This document shows, piece after piece, positions 1 through 8,116 of a DNA stretch of 20,071 nt. The notes under the pieces are model-generated. The model was not told the origin of the DNA and searched no databases. It saw only the letters and a list, made by a program, of their open reading frames with translations. The position numbers and the translations under genes are program-made. Source of the DNA: Flavobacteriales bacterium UBA972 (GTDB lineage: Bacteria > Bacteroidota > Bacteroidia > Flavobacteriales > Schleiferiaceae); the NCBI GenBank assembly GCA_002292855.1, contig DBBY01000049.1, positions 44,920-64,990 of the forward strand, given 5' to 3'. Every line of letters begins with the position of its first letter. Positions within the stretch are counted from its first letter, which is position 1.

Positions 1-417
1 ATGAAAAGCATCACTGCCGAGAACGAGAACGCCATCGACCGCATGATTAAGCGCTACACCTACTTGATGCAAATGATCGAGTCGCACGGCCCAAGCATGA
101 TGTTTCCGCTCAAAAAATACTATCCCAAGACCTATGAGTGGCTCTTTGCCCAGAGGCGTGAATCGATGATCACTGCCTTCGTGCAAACCGTCAAAGACGG
201 CCAAGCCCAGCGGCTTTTTCGCGACGACCTGGACGCGCACCTGGTCGCCAAAATTCACTTTACCACTATGGTCGGACTCTCGGACTCCGACCTGCAATCC
301 GAGAGCATTGCCGAGCGCCGGGATTTAATCTGGACGGCCATTAGTCTATTTATACGGAGTATTAGCACTGCTCAAGGACTTCAATACTTTAACGAAAACA
401 AGGACTCTCACCAATGA
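1..417 (+). CDS. TetR-family transcriptional regulator, C-terminal part (cut by window edge)
   Basis: The 138 visible residues are all helical in character and look like the ligand-binding/dimerisation half of a TetR-type repressor; no helix-turn-helix is present. TetR proteins are usually about 190-210 aa with the DNA-binding domain in the first 50 or so residues, so the true start probably lies upstream of the window and the ATG at position 1 is likely an internal Met. The stop overlaps the start of the tolC-like gene by four bases (ATGA), which indicates one transcript with the efflux genes. Inferred role: local repressor of this pump. The family call rests on general resemblance plus context, because the diagnostic domain is missing. 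Confidence 0.62.
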   Translation: MKSITAENENAIDRMIKRYTYLMQMIESHGPSMMFPLKKYYPKTYEWLFAQRRESMITAFVQTVKDGQAQRLFRDDLDAHLVAKIHFTTMVGLSDSDLQSESIAERRDLIWTAISLFIRSISTAQGLQYFNENKDSHQ

Positions 418-1760
418 TTCGATTCATTACCCTCACTGCGGTCATGCTTTGGGCCGCCACTGGCTTCGCCCAAACTACGCTCTCGCTCGAGCAAGCTTAT
501 GACCAGGCCAAAGCACACAATGCGCTTAATAAAGTGCGCAGCCTGGAGCAGCGAGCCGCCGAAAAAGTGCTTTGGCAGAACATCGCGCTGGGGCTTCCGA
601 GCGTCAACGCGGGAGGCCAGTACACCGACAATATTGAACTGCCTGCTCTGTTCTTTGACATTGACGGGGACGGCACTATCAACAAACTGCAGTTCGGCAC
701 GCGCTATACCTCGGTCGGCAATCTGAGTATAAACCAACTCGTTTTTGACGGAAGCTACCTTATTGCGCTGTTTGCGACCGACGTGCTTCGCGACCAAGCC
801 TCCCTCAACAAAGAAAAAACCGAGATCGAAGTGCGCCAGCAAACGGCGCAATTCTACCACCTTGCCATAATTCTTGCCGAAAATGAACTCGTCTTAGCAG
901 AGAACCTCAAGCAAGCCCAATCGACCGCCAACCAAATGACCGTTATGGCAAGCGAAGGGCTTGCCGAACTCGAAAGCGTAGACCAGGTGCGGCTCGTATC
1001 GCGCCAGATCGAAGCCAACTTAAACCTCATTCGCCAGCAAAAAATCATTGCGACCAAGATGCTTCTGCTCACCTGCGGACTTCCTTTGGATGGCGCCACG
1101 ACGCTCAGCACTTCCTTAGAGCAGTTGATGGCGTCCGCAATGGCCGGCGAGAATCTGCTGCAAGCCAAGTTTAACCCGGAACAGCACGTCGACTATCGAG
1201 TATTGGCCGCTGGTCGCCTCGGGCAGTCCCTCTTGTACAAAAATGAACTCATCAGCTTTTTACCTAAGGTTTATGCCGGCTATGGCCTTAATCGCCAGTT
1301 TGTGAGCGAAGATGCCAACGTTTGGAACCCCAACGGCAATTCAGCCAACAGTGTGGTCTTTCAATCGTGGAACCTAAGCGCCCAACTCCCCTTGTTTGCC
1401 TCAGGGCGCAGAGTGTTCAAGGCTCAAGAAAGCCGAATCAAAGTGGAGCAACTCGATGAAATGCTCGAGCTAACAAAAAACAGCATTACCCTTCAGTACC
1501 TGCAAGCCAAAGCAGAATTCGAGAACGCCCTGAATACCTACCGCTTGCAGGTAGAAAACGTCAGCATTGCCAAGCGCCTTAAAGACAAGGCCCGAGTTAA
1601 GTTTTTGGAGGGTGTCTCCAGCAGCCTAGACTACAGCCAAACCGAAACGCAGTACCAGCAAACGGTCGCCGCCATGCTTGCGAGCGCCAACGAAACCCTC
1701 AACAAACGCATAGCCCTAGAGAACGCGCTGGGCATGCACAACACCTCGAAGCCTAAATAA
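414..1760 (+). CDS. TolC-family outer membrane efflux channel
   Basis: A 448-aa protein with a Sec signal peptide (hydrophobic residues about 3-18, probable cleavage after the Ala-Gln near residue 20). The body shows the long, Gln/Glu/Ala-rich amphipathic helices of the OEP/TolC family, in two halves (about 25-225 and 240-440), each with the typical 'leaves ... QA..T..L...' heptad pattern. It would form the trimeric outer-membrane duct through which the RND pump expels substrate. The start is the ATG sharing four bases with the regulator's stop; the next gene begins three bases after its stop, so the operon is compact. The substrate cannot be read from the sequence. Confidence 0.88.
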   Translation: MIRFITLTAVMLWAATGFAQTTLSLEQAYDQAKAHNALNKVRSLEQRAAEKVLWQNIALGLPSVNAGGQYTDNIELPALFFDIDGDGTINKLQFGTRYTSVGNLSINQLVFDGSYLIALFATDVLRDQASLNKEKTEIEVRQQTAQFYHLAIILAENELVLAENLKQAQSTANQMTVMASEGLAELESVDQVRLVSRQIEANLNLIRQQKIIATKMLLLTCGLPLDGATTLSTSLEQLMASAMAGENLLQAKFNPEQHVDYRVLAAGRLGQSLLYKNELISFLPKVYAGYGLNRQFVSEDANVWNPNGNSANSVVFQSWNLSAQLPLFASGRRVFKAQESRIKVEQLDEMLELTKNSITLQYLQAKAEFENALNTYRLQVENVSIAKRLKDKARVKFLEGVSSSLDYSQTETQYQQTVAAMLASANETLNKRIALENALGMHNTSKPK

Positions 1761-1763
1761 ACC

Positions 1764-2909
1764 ATGAACAAGTCCTACCTACTTATTGCCACCGTCGCAG
1801 CAGCAGCACTGGCATCCTGCACCTCCTCGGAATCCGCCAACGAAGGCATCGCTCAGCTCACCGCGCGCCGAGACTCCTTAGCCGGCATCGTTGCCAAGGC
1901 AGAGGCTGAGCTCAGCCAGATCGACCTGGAGCTTGCCGCGCTCGACAGCAGTGCGCAATGGAGTACCGTCACCACCCTTGCGGTGGGTTCCTCAGCCTTT
2001 CAGCATGATTTTGACCTTTATGGAACGGTTAAATCCGACCAAAGCGTTACCCTTTACCCAGAGAGTGCGGGCCGAATTCAACGCGTACTTGTGCGAAGCG
2101 GCCAAAAAGTGAGTGCCGGGCAAGTTTTAGTAGAGCTCGACAACAGCGTAGTCCAGTCGAGTCTGGCCGAGATCAAAACACAGCTCGACCTTGCGCAAAC
2201 CCTTTTTGACAAGCAAAAGCGCCTGTGGGATCAGGGCATTGGCAGCGAGGTACAGTACCTGCAGGTCAAGACCCAGCTCGAGGGCCTTCAAAAGCGCCTT
2301 TCGACAGCACAAAAGCAGGCCGCAATGGCCAGCCTGCGCGCACCCTTTGCGGGAACCGTTGACGAACTGTTCTTAAAAGCCGGCGAGTATGCGGCGCCTG
2401 GAATGGCGGTCGCTCGCCTGGTGAGCAGCGGCGGACTGCGCCTCGAGCTCGACGTGCCAGAAACCTACATTACACGATTAAAAGTTGGCCAAAAAATTGC
2501 CCTTAACTTCAATTCCATCGGACTCCAAACTAGCGCAAGCATCAGCCAAGTTGGCGACTTCATTAGCGCAGACAGCCGCACCTTCAAGGTCAATGTGAGC
2601 CTGCCCGCCAACAGCCAAATCAAGCCCAACATGATGGCGAGCGCCCAGGTGGTCGACTACTCTTCTACCGGAATTATCACTGTTCCCAGCCGACTGATTT
2701 TGCAAGACAGCAAGGGCGGGAACTACACCTACCTATTTGTACCCTCCAAAAACGGACTGGGCAAGGTGGAACGCCGCGATCTTAAATTGGGCGTATCCAA
2801 CAACGACGCCACCGAAGTCCTCGGGGGCCTAAGCCTTGAGGAGCAGATCATTGATCGCGGAATCCGCAGCGTGCAAACCGGCGAAACGGTTAAGGCAGTC
2901 ACCAAATAA
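1764..2909 (+). CDS. RND efflux membrane-fusion (periplasmic adaptor) lipoprotein, HlyD/AcrA family
   Basis: A 381-aa adaptor that links the inner-membrane pump to the TolC-like channel. The N-terminus is a lipoprotein signal with a lipobox LASC, placing the acylated Cys at residue 19. A short predicted coiled coil follows (about 28-62), then the split biotinyl-lipoyl-like domain (first half around residues 93-130, 'AGRI..VLV..GQKV..GQVL', second half around 195-220, 'APFAGTVDELFLKAGEYA'), with a helical hairpin between them rich in Gln, Lys and Leu. The beta-barrel and membrane-proximal domains fill the C-terminal half. It starts three bases after the channel gene and is followed by the permease after 21 bases. 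Confidence 0.9.
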   Translation: MNKSYLLIATVAAAALASCTSSESANEGIAQLTARRDSLAGIVAKAEAELSQIDLELAALDSSAQWSTVTTLAVGSSAFQHDFDLYGTVKSDQSVTLYPESAGRIQRVLVRSGQKVSAGQVLVELDNSVVQSSLAEIKTQLDLAQTLFDKQKRLWDQGIGSEVQYLQVKTQLEGLQKRLSTAQKQAAMASLRAPFAGTVDELFLKAGEYAAPGMAVARLVSSGGLRLELDVPETYITRLKVGQKIALNFNSIGLQTSASISQVGDFISADSRTFKVNVSLPANSQIKPNMMASAQVVDYSSTGIITVPSRLILQDSKGGNYTYLFVPSKNGLGKVERRDLKLGVSNNDATEVLGGLSLEEQIIDRGIRSVQTGETVKAVTK

Positions 2910-2930
2910 TACCGCGATAAGCGTCCAACA

Positions 2931-5900
2931 ATGTCAGATAATAAGTCTCTGTTTCCACGTTTTGCCCTTGTCGATTGGGCCGTGCGCAACCAAATCACGG
3001 TAAGCGTTTTAACCGTAATCATTACTATTTCGGGTTTTCTTGCCTACCGAGCCATGCCGGCAGAGAGCTTCCCCGAAGTGGTGCAGCCCACCATTTTTAT
3101 CGGAACCCCCTACCCGGGCAATTCTCCCGTAGACATGGAGCGCTTGGTTACCCGTCCGCTCGAGAAGCAGCTCAACACCATCAGCGGTGTAGACAAAATC
3201 AAGTCCACTTCGGTACAGGGTTTTTCGTCCATCGAGGTCCGCTTTGACTTCAAGGTTGGCGTAGACGAAGCCCTACGCAAGGTCAAAGACAAGGTCGATG
3301 CCGTTCAGTCCTCGGCCGACTTCCCCAAGGACCTGCCAGCCGACCCCAATATTTTTGAGTTAAACATCGCGGAGCTGCAGCCCATTATGAACATCAATCT
3401 GTCGGGAGAATTCACCGCGGACCAGCTTGAGGACTATGCCACCTACCTCGAGGAGAAAATTGAAGACATTCCCTCCATCGCATCCGTGGACCTGCGCGGG
3501 GTCGACGATAAAGAAGTTGAAATTGCCGTGGACCTTCAAAAAATGGAGAACCTGGACATCAGTTTTAACGGAATTTCAGACGCCATTAAGTACGAGAATA
3601 TGTCGGTCTCGGGCGGAGACCTTCTGGTCGACGGCTACCGCAGAAACATTCGTGTTTTGGGTGAGTTTGAGTCCATGCAAGACATCGAAAACATTATTGT
3701 CAAGCAAGAGAAAGGCGCAATTGTATACCTGCGCGACATCGCCAAGGTACAGTTCACCAATGTGGACCGCGAAAGCTATGCTCGTGAGTTCAAAAACCCC
3801 GTCGTTTCCCTAGACGTCAAGAAGCGTTCGGGCGAGAACCTCATTAAGGTATCGGCCTCCATCAACGAGGTCATTGCTGAGGCTAGGGAGTCCTACTTCC
3901 CCAAGAACCTGGCATTGTCGGTGACCAACGACCAGTCCAACCGCACCAAAAACCAGGTTGGCGAACTGGAGAATTCCATCATTTTTGGAATCATCCTGGT
4001 TGTGCTCGTGCTCACCTTCTTTTTAGGTCTTCGCAACGCCTTGTTTGTGGGAATAGCGATTCCACTGTCGATGCTGCTCAGCTTCTTAATTTTAAACAGC
4101 CTGGGGGTAACCCTCAACTTCATGGTGCTCTTTGGGCTTGTGCTTGCCCTTGGTATGCTCGTCGACAATGGAATTGTAATTGTAGAGAATATTTACCGCT
4201 TTAGAACCTTAGGCTACAGCGCCAAAGAGGCGTCAATGCTGGGATCGGGAGAAGTGGCCATGCCCATTATCTCGTCGACAGCCACTACCCTTGCGGCCTT
4301 TTTGCCCCTTGCGCTTTGGCCTGGGTTGATTGGGGAATTCATGAAGTTCCTGCCCCTGACTCTCATTGTGGTTCTGGGCTCCTCGCTCTTCGTGGCTCTT
4401 GTGGTCAACCCCGCCTTGGCATCGCGCTACATGAAGCTCGAGGCCGACGTGGTCAACCGACCAAAATGGACTAAAATCGGTGCAGGCCTGGCCGTGGTAG
4501 GTTTGATTTTAAACCTGGCGCTTGGCTTCACCACCCTGGGGAACCTTTTGTTTTGGCCAGGATTCCTTACCCTTATTTACCTCTGGGGCATTGAGCCCCT
4601 AACCAATAAGTTTATGGCCGGCGGGCTGCCCCGCCTTGAGCGCTGGTACGAAGGCAACGTCCAAAAAATCCTGTCTAAAAACAACGCCGCTAAAACTCTT
4701 TTGGCCACCGTCGGACTTTTCGTGCTGAGCTTTATTCTGATGGCGGTTATTCCGCCCAAGGTGGTGTTCTTCCCAGACAACCAGCCCAATCTGGCCAATA
4801 TTTACATCGAAATGCCCGTGGGCACCGACATTGAAGAGACCAACCGCATTACCAAAGAGATGGAGGATCAAATTGAAGGCCTCCTTAAGGTTTATGAGTA
4901 CCCGGTAGAGGGCAAGCCCTACAACTACATGGTGGAGTCCGTAATTGCTCAGGTGGGCAAGGGCACGAGCGACCCCAACGAAGGGCCCGCCAACCAAGCC
5001 ACGCCCCACAAGGCTAAGATTGTGGTAGCCTTCCGCGAAATGAAGTACCGCCTCGACGCCGAGGGCAGTCGCGTGGCCAGTGCCGACGTGCTCAACCTGC
5101 TGCGCGACAACATCTCCACCATACCGGGAGTGCTCATCGCCGTAGAAAAGGATCAAAATGGTCCGCCCCAGGGTGCGCCCATTAATATTGAGCTGTCGGG
5201 AGACGACTACGAAGAGCTTCTGGTCGCCGCCGAAGGCCTGCGCAAAACCCTAGTGAATTCGCGCATCAAAGGCTACGACGAGCTTAAAATTGACGTAACC
5301 GGAGACAAGCCTGAGCTGCCCATCATCGTGGACCGCGCCAAGGCGAGAACCCTTGGGGTGAGCACGGGCCAAATTGGCGATGCCCTGCGCACCGCGCTAT
5401 TTGGTAAGGAGATTAGTCGCTACAAAGAGGGCGAGTCTGACTACCCCATCAACATTCGCTTTGACGATCGCTTTCGATTCAACCTCGAGAGCCTCATGAA
5501 CCAAAAAATTACCTTTCGCGACCAGAGCTCCGGACGCATCAAGCAGGTTCCCATTAGCGCCATTGCGACCCCGAGCAAAACAGCGACGTTCTCTGCAGTG
5601 AAGCGCAACGACCTGAACCGAGTAATTACCGTGTACTCGGGCATCGAAGAGGGCGCTAACGCCAACCTAATTATTGCAGAAATGCAGCAGCTTCTCAAGA
5701 ACTATGAGTTGCCCAAAGGAGTGGCCCTGGACTTCACTGGCCAGCAGGAGGAGCAGGCCAAGGAGCTTGGCTTCTTGTCTGGAGCACTTTTGATTGCGGT
5801 CTTCTTGATCTTTTTAATCATGGTGGGCCAGTTTAACTCGGCGCGCATTCCCTTCTTGATTTTGACCACGGTAATTCTCTCGTTCATCGGGGTATTGCTC

Positions 5901-6383
5901 GGACTCCTGATATTTAGGATGGACTTTGTCATCATTATGACCATGATTGGAATCATTTCTCTGGCTGGAGTGGTGGTGAACAACGCCATTGTTCTTGCCG
6001 ACTACGGTACCCACCTAATCAATCGCCGCAAGGCTGAGTTGGGCCTCGACGAGAATGTTCCCCTGCCTGAGGCGGACTTGGCTCCGGTTCTCTCGGAGGC
6101 TGGCCGCACTCGCTTAAGGCCGGTTTTGCTGACGGCAATTACTACGGTGTTGGGATTGATTCCGCTTGCTACGGGCATGAATTTGGATTTCTTCTCCCTG
6201 ATTACCAACAACGACCCGATGATTTACTTCGGGGGCGACACGGTGGCCTTCTGGGGTCCTATTTCGTGGACGGTAATTTTTGGTCTGACCTTCGCCACCT
6301 TCTTGACTCTGGTAATCATGCCCGTTCTGCTCTTGCTGACCGAACGCGGCCGTTCACGCCGGTACTACCGCAAGGCCGCATAA
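2931..6383 (+). CDS. RND multidrug-type efflux transporter permease (AcrB/ACR_tran family)
   Basis: A 1150-aa inner-membrane proton/drug antiporter, longer than AcrB (about 1050). The N-terminal helix (about 17-38) is followed by the 'YPG.SP.DME..VT.PLE' porter-domain motif. TM4 carries the family signature 'LGMLVDNGIVIVEN' with Asp412 followed by Asn413, where AcrB has two Asp. The TM10 equivalent reads 'AGVVVNNAIVL' (Asn1017-Asn1018), where AcrB has Lys940; the second half repeats the fold. An extra hydrophobic stretch of about 60-70 residues (roughly 505-570) sits between TM6 and TM7 and adds one or two membrane segments. The C-terminus ends in a basic tail. It is the last gene of the efflux operon and is followed by a strong hairpin. 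The proton relay differs from AcrB, but single-Asp RND relatives exist, so function is likely; the substrate is unknown. Confidence 0.93.
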   Translation: MSDNKSLFPRFALVDWAVRNQITVSVLTVIITISGFLAYRAMPAESFPEVVQPTIFIGTPYPGNSPVDMERLVTRPLEKQLNTISGVDKIKSTSVQGFSSIEVRFDFKVGVDEALRKVKDKVDAVQSSADFPKDLPADPNIFELNIAELQPIMNINLSGEFTADQLEDYATYLEEKIEDIPSIASVDLRGVDDKEVEIAVDLQKMENLDISFNGISDAIKYENMSVSGGDLLVDGYRRNIRVLGEFESMQDIENIIVKQEKGAIVYLRDIAKVQFTNVDRESYAREFKNPVVSLDVKKRSGENLIKVSASINEVIAEARESYFPKNLALSVTNDQSNRTKNQVGELENSIIFGIILVVLVLTFFLGLRNALFVGIAIPLSMLLSFLILNSLGVTLNFMVLFGLVLALGMLVDNGIVIVENIYRFRTLGYSAKEASMLGSGEVAMPIISSTATTLAAFLPLALWPGLIGEFMKFLPLTLIVVLGSSLFVALVVNPALASRYMKLEADVVNRPKWTKIGAGLAVVGLILNLALGFTTLGNLLFWPGFLTLIYLWGIEPLTNKFMAGGLPRLERWYEGNVQKILSKNNAAKTLLATVGLFVLSFILMAVIPPKVVFFPDNQPNLANIYIEMPVGTDIEETNRITKEMEDQIEGLLKVYEYPVEGKPYNYMVESVIAQVGKGTSDPNEGPANQATPHKAKIVVAFREMKYRLDAEGSRVASADVLNLLRDNISTIPGVLIAVEKDQNGPPQGAPINIELSGDDYEELLVAAEGLRKTLVNSRIKGYDELKIDVTGDKPELPIIVDRAKARTLGVSTGQIGDALRTALFGKEISRYKEGESDYPINIRFDDRFRFNLESLMNQKITFRDQSSGRIKQVPISAIATPSKTATFSAVKRNDLNRVITVYSGIEEGANANLIIAEMQQLLKNYELPKGVALDFTGQQEEQAKELGFLSGALLIAVFLIFLIMVGQFNSARIPFLILTTVILSFIGVLLGLLIFRMDFVIIMTMIGIISLAGVVVNNAIVLADYGTHLINRRKAELGLDENVPLPEADLAPVLSEAGRTRLRPVLLTAITTVLGLIPLATGMNLDFFSLITNNDPMIYFGGDTVAFWGPISWTVIFGLTFATFLTLVIMPVLLLLTERGRSRRYYRKAA

Positions 6384-6400
6384 GGTATTGCGGAGGTATT

Positions 6401-6424
6401 CCCGCGGGAAGCATTTCCTGCGGG
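6401..6424 (+). terminator. Hairpin after the efflux operon, possible terminator
   Basis: Ten-base arms CCCGCGGGAA and TTCCTGCGGG pair around a four-base loop GCAT with one G:T wobble, starting 18 bases after the permease stop. The following bases (CAGCTTTCTTTG) are only moderately T-rich, so it is a weaker intrinsic terminator than those at 11146-11207. Its position also argues against reading dxs from an ATG at 6388, because that start would put the hairpin inside the coding region. Confidence 0.5.
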
Positions 6425-6438
6425 CAGCTTTCTTTGAC

Positions 6439-6446
6439 GACCTTTG
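6439..6446 (+). promoter_or_regulatory. Candidate Bacteroidota -7 box ahead of dxs
   Basis: GACCTTTG matches the TTTG half of the Bacteroidota -7 consensus TAnnTTTG (GA instead of TA) and is followed four bases later by the GTG start of dxs. The same arrangement, ACCTTwG-CA then a start codon, recurs before trpS and yicC. No clear -33 TTG is visible at the usual spacing. Confidence 0.4.
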
Positions 6447-6450
6447 CAGG

Positions 6451-8070
6451 GTGATTCCTTCATTAGACGAGTGGCGAACCTGGCCGGTAGAACGGTGGCA
6501 AGAAGTCGCCGATGCTGCTAAAAAGCTGATTCTTGAGCGAACTGCCGAGAAGGCCGGGCATATTGCCTCTAGCCTCGGGGTGGCGGAGCTCACTGTTGCC
6601 CTTCACGGACTTCTTAAAACCCCCGACGACCTCCTTATTTGGGATGTGGGCCATCAGGCCTACGTGCACAAGGTGCTGACTGGGCGGGCCGATTCTTTTG
6701 CCAGCAACCGCCAGCCGGGCGGACCCAGCGGATTCCCGCGCCGAGCGGAATCGGATTTTGATGCTTGGGGAGTGGGGCACTCGAGTACGGCCCTTTCGGC
6801 CGCCGTGGGCTTTGCTCGGGCCGACAAGGCTCTGGGTCTTGATCGACGCCGTGTTGCCGTGGTGGGCGACGGAGCGATGACGGGCGGAATGGTGTTTGAG
6901 GCGATGAATGACGGCGGGGCATGGGGCGCCGACGTGCTGCTGGTTATTAACGACAACGGAATGGCTATTGAGGGCAACGTCGGCGCCCTGCACCAGGGCG
7001 GGTCACCGGCCTACCGCAAGCTTGGCGAAGCCCTGGGCTGGACCTGGATCGACGGGGAGGTCGACGGGCAGAACCTGCCCGCCCTGGTGCGCGCGCTGGA
7101 GCGCGCGCTGCCCCTTCGCGGACCCCGAATCCTGCATCTGCGCACTAAGCGACCCGAGCCCGCAGAACTTGGCCTCAAGGAATCCGCTGCCGGCCCTGGC
7201 CACTTTCAGACTCATTTTGCGGCGGCGCTCGCTTCGCTCGCCGCCACCGACCCCCGCATCCATGCGCTCACCGCGGCCATGGCTCCGGGATGCAGCCTCG
7301 ACGTGGTGCGGACCCAATTCCCCGACCGGGTGCACGACGTGGGCATCGCCGAGCCCCACTGCCTGACGGCCGCGGCGGCCATGGCCGCCGCAGGCCTCCG
7401 CCCCGTAGTCAACCTCTACTCCACCTTCTCGCAGCGCGCCCTTGACCAATGGATCCACGACGTCGCCCTTCAGAAGCTGCCCGTAATCCTCTGCCTCGAC
7501 CGCGCCGGAATGGTCGGCGAAGACGGCGCCACCCACCACGGGGTCTTTGACCTTGCCATGTTCCGCAGCGTACCCAACACCGCCATTTGGGCACCCCGCG
7601 ACGGCCAAGCCCTGCGCGAAGCCCTCGAAGAAGCCATAGCCTACGGAGGCCCTGCGATAATCCGCTATCCAAAAGGCGAAACCCCCCTCTACCCCAACGC
7701 GCTTCAACGCCGCGGAGGAATGGATTGGATGCGCACCGGAACCGGCGTAGCCCATTTCGCCCTGGGAACCGCCCTAACTCAAGCCTTCGCCGCCGCCGAG
7801 TCCGGCCACAGCATTATCGACCTGCGCATGGCCAAACCCATCGACGCGGACTCCCTTCACTACTTTGCCGGCAACCACCACACCTGGCACGTTTGGGAAG
7901 ACGCCCAAGCCATCAACGGCGTGGGGCAAGCCCTTGGGAGCTGGCTGAACGAACAAGGCTACGGACACATCCGCCTTCACCGCCACGGCTATGCCGACCG
8001 ATTCGTGGACCACGCTCCGCGAGAAGCCCAAATCGCTGGGGCCGCACGCAAGCCAAGAGCAAAGAATTAA
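6451..8070 (+). CDS. dxs: 1-deoxy-D-xylulose-5-phosphate synthase, short divergent form
   Basis: Thiamine-diphosphate enzyme that condenses pyruvate with glyceraldehyde-3-phosphate, opening the MEP isoprenoid pathway in the cytosol. Read from GTG 6451 it has 539 residues: TPP/Mg site GDGAMTGG (139-146) with Asn153 and NDNGMAI (167-173); DVGHQAY around His68; GVGHSS around His110; IAEPH with catalytic-type Glu301; the pyrimidine-domain segment YSTFSQRALDQ; DRAGMVGEDGATHHG (350-364); RYPKG. Against E. coli Dxs (about 620 aa, from memory) it lacks about 40 residues of the loop after NVGAL and about 20 of the linker after the TKK-like motif. It reads VDGQN (Gln207) where VDGHD is usual, and IAEPH for IAEQH. 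The GTG start is preferred because an upstream ATG would add 21 unrelated residues across a hairpin and promoter box. The stop touches the trpS relic. Confidence 0.88.
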   Translation: MIPSLDEWRTWPVERWQEVADAAKKLILERTAEKAGHIASSLGVAELTVALHGLLKTPDDLLIWDVGHQAYVHKVLTGRADSFASNRQPGGPSGFPRRAESDFDAWGVGHSSTALSAAVGFARADKALGLDRRRVAVVGDGAMTGGMVFEAMNDGGAWGADVLLVINDNGMAIEGNVGALHQGGSPAYRKLGEALGWTWIDGEVDGQNLPALVRALERALPLRGPRILHLRTKRPEPAELGLKESAAGPGHFQTHFAAALASLAATDPRIHALTAAMAPGCSLDVVRTQFPDRVHDVGIAEPHCLTAAAAMAAAGLRPVVNLYSTFSQRALDQWIHDVALQKLPVILCLDRAGMVGEDGATHHGVFDLAMFRSVPNTAIWAPRDGQALREALEEAIAYGGPAIIRYPKGETPLYPNALQRRGGMDWMRTGTGVAHFALGTALTQAFAAAESGHSIIDLRMAKPIDADSLHYFAGNHHTWHVWEDAQAINGVGQALGSWLNEQGYGHIRLHRHGYADRFVDHAPREAQIAGAARKPRAKN

Positions 8071-8094
8071 AATCCCAACAGCATCTCGCATCCT
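8065..8094 (-). pseudogene. Relic of the trpS 3' end (left copy of an imperfect direct repeat)
   Basis: Read on the minus strand this stretch gives Arg-Met-Arg-Asp-Ala, one extra base, then Gly-Phe-stop, against Arg-Leu-Arg-Glu-Ala-Leu-Gly-Phe-stop at the true end of trpS. By nucleotide, 24 of 29 aligned bases are identical to 9196-9224 with one single-base gap, and 12 of them (AATTAAAATCCC) are consecutive. The relic's stop triplet overlaps the dxs stop on the other strand, as expected if dxs and trpS once met tail to tail here. Inference: this is the original trpS terminus, displaced by the hydrolase segment and decaying. Confidence 0.6.
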
Positions 8095-8116
8095 GGGGCT
8101 AAACGACATGTTCCCG

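Noticed and set aside
1..3. ATG at position 1 as the true start of the regulator
   Set aside because: The protein would lack the entire DNA-binding domain; the window edge cutting the gene is the simpler explanation.
7089..7110. GCGCGC-rich inverted repeat in dxs
   Set aside because: Simple result of GC-rich Ala/Arg/Leu codons in coding sequence, with no T-run and no gene boundary.
7372..7391. Perfect 20-base palindrome centred on CATG inside dxs
   Set aside because: It encodes an alanine-rich stretch (AAAAMAAA) in a conserved helix; GCC/GCG codons around an ATG produce this symmetry by themselves.
7003..7755. 250-codon minus-strand frame within dxs
   Set aside because: Antisense shadow of a gene with intact catalytic motifs; its sequence is glycine/valine-rich with no recognisable domain.
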